Shown here: positions 4,716 through 6,326 of the stretch, piece by piece
Layout of the letters: each line of letters begins with the position of its first letter
Numbering within the stretch: position 1 is the first letter of the stretch
Source: GCA-002700125 sp964434385
Lineage (GTDB): Bacteria; Chloroflexota; Dehalococcoidia; Lucifugimonadales; Lucifugimonadaceae
Direction of reading: 5' to 3'
Length of the DNA: 6,326 nt
NCBI GenBank assembly: GCA_964434385.1
Contig: CAYSUW010000032.1
Location: forward strand, 1 to 6,326
Translations under genes and position numbers: made by a program
The notes under the pieces: model-generated
The model's input: only the letters and a program-made list of their open reading frames with translations
What the model was told of the DNA's origin: nothing
Databases searched by the model: none

Positions 4716-5498
4716 ATGGAAATGTTAAAAACATTATTCCCAGTAAAAGAAGTACCAGCTGTTGGAATACCAGCTACGGATGATAAAGAAATAGATGACA
4801 CAGGATATAAGTTCATAGTAAGAGAAGACACAAATAATGTAATTAGTTGTGTAACAGATAAATATAGAATGGTTACTAACCACCAAGTAATTGAAGCAGC
4901 TGAACCAATATTGAAAGACATTGGAGCAGTATTAACTGAAGAAAATTCTTTTGCTAATGGAGCAAGAAGTACTTGGACATGGAAAGTTCCAGACATTAAA
5001 GTAAAAGTCGATAAGAAAGATTATGTAAATCCAACATTAACATTAAGAAATAGTTATGATGGGAGTGTTCAACTACATATTTTAGCAGGAGCATTTAGAT
5101 TGGTATGTTCTAATGGGTTAATAATAGGAACAACTATTAGCAATAAAGTTAATAAACATTCAATCTATAATCTTAATTTAGATAAAATAGAAGAATCAGT
5201 AAAAGATACAGTTGATAGTATTCAATCTGTATTTAAAAATGACTTCCCAGCTTTAGTTAATACGAAAGTAACTTCAAAACATATTCATAATCTAATCAAG
5301 ATGTTTCCAGACTTTACAATGGATTCATTAACACAATATTTAATGTCTCATAAGCCAGATACATTCTGGGATTTGTTAAATGCTGCAACTTGGGTAGCGA
5401 CCCATGCTATGAAAAGAGATTATGAAACTACTCATAAGTTAGAAACTAAAATCTATCCCTCCATTACCAAGTGGGCAAGCCAAGTCGCTAAATCGTGA
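4716..5498 (+). CDS. DUF932 family phage/plasmid protein (260 aa)
   Basis: AGGAG (4705-4709) lies six bases before ATG 4716. The sequence carries the regular landmarks of DUF932 (the TIGR03299 phage/plasmid-like group). V-T-D-K-Y-R-M-V-T-N-H (46-56) is followed by a helix. Next come R-N-S-Y-D-G-S (111-117) and the signature G-A-F-R-L-V-C-S-N-G-L (125-135). The C-terminal helical part has WDLLNAATWVATHAMKRD (218-235). The length is slightly short but complete for phage members. The biochemical function is not established; members are found on phages and plasmids, often near replication and recombination genes. The acidic N-terminal stretch (about 22-29) is probably flexible. The last codons enter a GC-richer patch that continues into the methyltransferase, to which this gene is coupled by a four-base GTGA overlap. 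Confidence 0.88.
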   Translation: MEMLKTLFPVKEVPAVGIPATDDKEIDDTGYKFIVREDTNNVISCVTDKYRMVTNHQVIEAAEPILKDIGAVLTEENSFANGARSTWTWKVPDIKVKVDKKDYVNPTLTLRNSYDGSVQLHILAGAFRLVCSNGLIIGTTISNKVNKHSIYNLNLDKIEESVKDTVDSIQSVFKNDFPALVNTKVTSKHIHNLIKMFPDFTMDSLTQYLMSHKPDTFWDLLNAATWVATHAMKRDYETTHKLETKIYPSITKWASQVAKS

Positions 5499-5640
5499 CT
5501 TCAGTACAGTTTTACGACTGTCCTGTAGTGATTCCTTATTATGGTGGTAAGTTTAGACTGAGCAATCAACTTGTTCCTATGCTTGCCACCCATGAAAGGT
5601 ATATCGAAGTTTTCGCAGGTGGACTAAGTATGTTCTTTCG
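5461..5640 (+). other. GC-raised patch across the DUF932/methyltransferase junction
   Basis: Counting by eye, 5461-5520 has 28 G+C of 60, 5521-5580 has 22 and 5581-5640 has 27, against 12 of 60 at 6181-6240 and 19 of 60 at 5401-5460. The patch covers the last dozen codons of DUF932 and the first ~49 of the methyltransferase, including its cofactor motif. It may mark a recombination joint or simply a constrained coding segment. Confidence 0.45.
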
Positions 5641-6326
5641 CAAGAAGAAAGCTAGATATAGCATCGTAAATGATATAGATAACGATATTGTGAACCTATA
5701 TACTTGTGTTGTATCGCAGTTAGAAAAATTAATTGATACCTTACTATGGCTTCCTAAGAGCAGAACATTATTTAATGATGCAAAATCTGCTGTTCATTCA
5801 ACAAAGGATATTAATATCCCAGACGTAGAAAGAGCTGCACAATATTTTTATTGTATTAGGAATGCATTTAATAAAATACCCTATGGAAGTTTTTCTAAAA
5901 TCTCTGCTTGGAATACATCTGAGATAATAGAGAACTTAAAATACTCTAGAACATTCTTTAATGATACTACAATTGAAAATTTAGATTTCAGAAAACTAGT
6001 CGTAGATTATAAACCAAAAAAAGGTGATATGTGGTATTTAGACCCACCATATATAATAGCAACTGAAAGAGGTGATTATTATATGGCAGACTTTGGTATT
6101 GAAGAACATGAAGATATGATAGAGTGTGTTGATTACATAGATAAGGCTGGTGCTAAATTTATGATTAGCTATGATGATAGAGAAGTAATTAGAGATATAT
6201 ATTCTGATTATAATATTTATGAAATAGAAACTCAATATGCTGGTAGAAATGAAGATGATGTAAAATACTTTATTGAACTAGTAATAACAAATTATGATAC
6301 AGAACCTCCTCAAATAGAGATGTTCT
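5495..6326 (+). CDS. D12-class (Dam-like) DNA adenine N6-methyltransferase, 3' end beyond window
   Basis: The enzyme should transfer a methyl group from S-adenosylmethionine to adenine in double-stranded DNA. Motifs appear in D12 (alpha-class) order. P-Y-Y-G-G-K (14-19) and E-V-F-A-G-G (38-43) form the cofactor site, NDIDND (59-64) is the acidic ribose-contact region, and R-N-A-F-N (122-126) follows. The catalytic D-P-P-Y is at 183-186. All are intact over 277 visible codons, close to the usual 260-290, so only a short tail is missing. The start is GTG at 5495, inside the DUF932 stop region (GTGA). No good ribosome binding site precedes it, so coupled translation is likely. The next in-frame start-like codon (GTG 5528) would leave the cofactor motif only two residues from the N-terminus. 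Sequence specificity cannot be read off; GATC is typical of Dam relatives but not certain. Confidence 0.93.
   Translation, partial: MTSVQFYDCPVVIPYYGGKFRLSNQLVPMLATHERYIEVFAGGLSMFFRKKKARYSIVNDIDNDIVNLYTCVVSQLEKLIDTLLWLPKSRTLFNDAKSAVHSTKDINIPDVERAAQYFYCIRNAFNKIPYGSFSKISAWNTSEIIENLKYSRTFFNDTTIENLDFRKLVVDYKPKKGDMWYLDPPYIIATERGDYYMADFGIEEHEDMIECVDYIDKAGAKFMISYDDREVIRDIYSDYNIYEIETQYAGRNEDDVKYFIELVITNYDTEPPQIEMF

Noticed and set aside
4673..4996. 107-codon reverse-strand frame
   Set aside because: It is antisense to the start of the well-supported DUF932 gene and is hydrophobic only because of complement composition.

Overview
The window reads as early/replication-region DNA of a low-GC tailed bacteriophage or a closely related prophage. 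By eye it is roughly 30% GC and A-rich on the top strand. All sixteen genes lie on the + strand, are mostly 50-260 codons long, and are packed with 4-base ATGA/GTGA overlaps and AGGAG-type ribosome binding sites. No structural, lysis or integration gene is visible, so the family cannot be named. A marine or other AT-rich bacterial host is a guess from composition only.

Block 1 (1-3257) is a near-continuous operon. It holds the tail of an unidentified gene, an unknown 70-aa protein and a small helix-turn-helix protein. A recombination set follows: a RecB/Cas4-type PD-(D/E)XK nuclease with four cysteines placed like an iron-sulphur cluster, a 56-aa unknown, a Rad52-like single-strand annealing protein, two unknown small proteins, and a putative single-strand DNA-binding protein ending in an SSB-like acidic DDLPF tail. 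Inferred division of labour: the nuclease resects DNA ends, the SSB-like protein coats single strands, and the annealing protein pairs them. This is the logic of lambda Red or RecE/RecT built from other families.

Block 2 (3258-3408) is the only sizeable non-coding gap (151 bp). It contains a nested long-range hairpin followed by seven T residues, with an extended -10 promoter-like sequence inside its loop, and smaller dyads upstream. It probably ends block 1 and restarts transcription for block 3.

Block 3 (3409-4695) holds five small overlapping or closely spaced genes of unknown function. Three carry Cys-x2-Cys zinc-type motifs and one has a long, strongly acidic tail.

Block 4 (4716-6326) is a DUF932 phage/plasmid protein, translationally coupled through GTGA to a D12-class (Dam-like) adenine methyltransferase that runs off the window. 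A patch of raised GC covers the junction of these two genes. Reading every ATC in the window, I find no GATC at all, which is striking next to a Dam-family enzyme.
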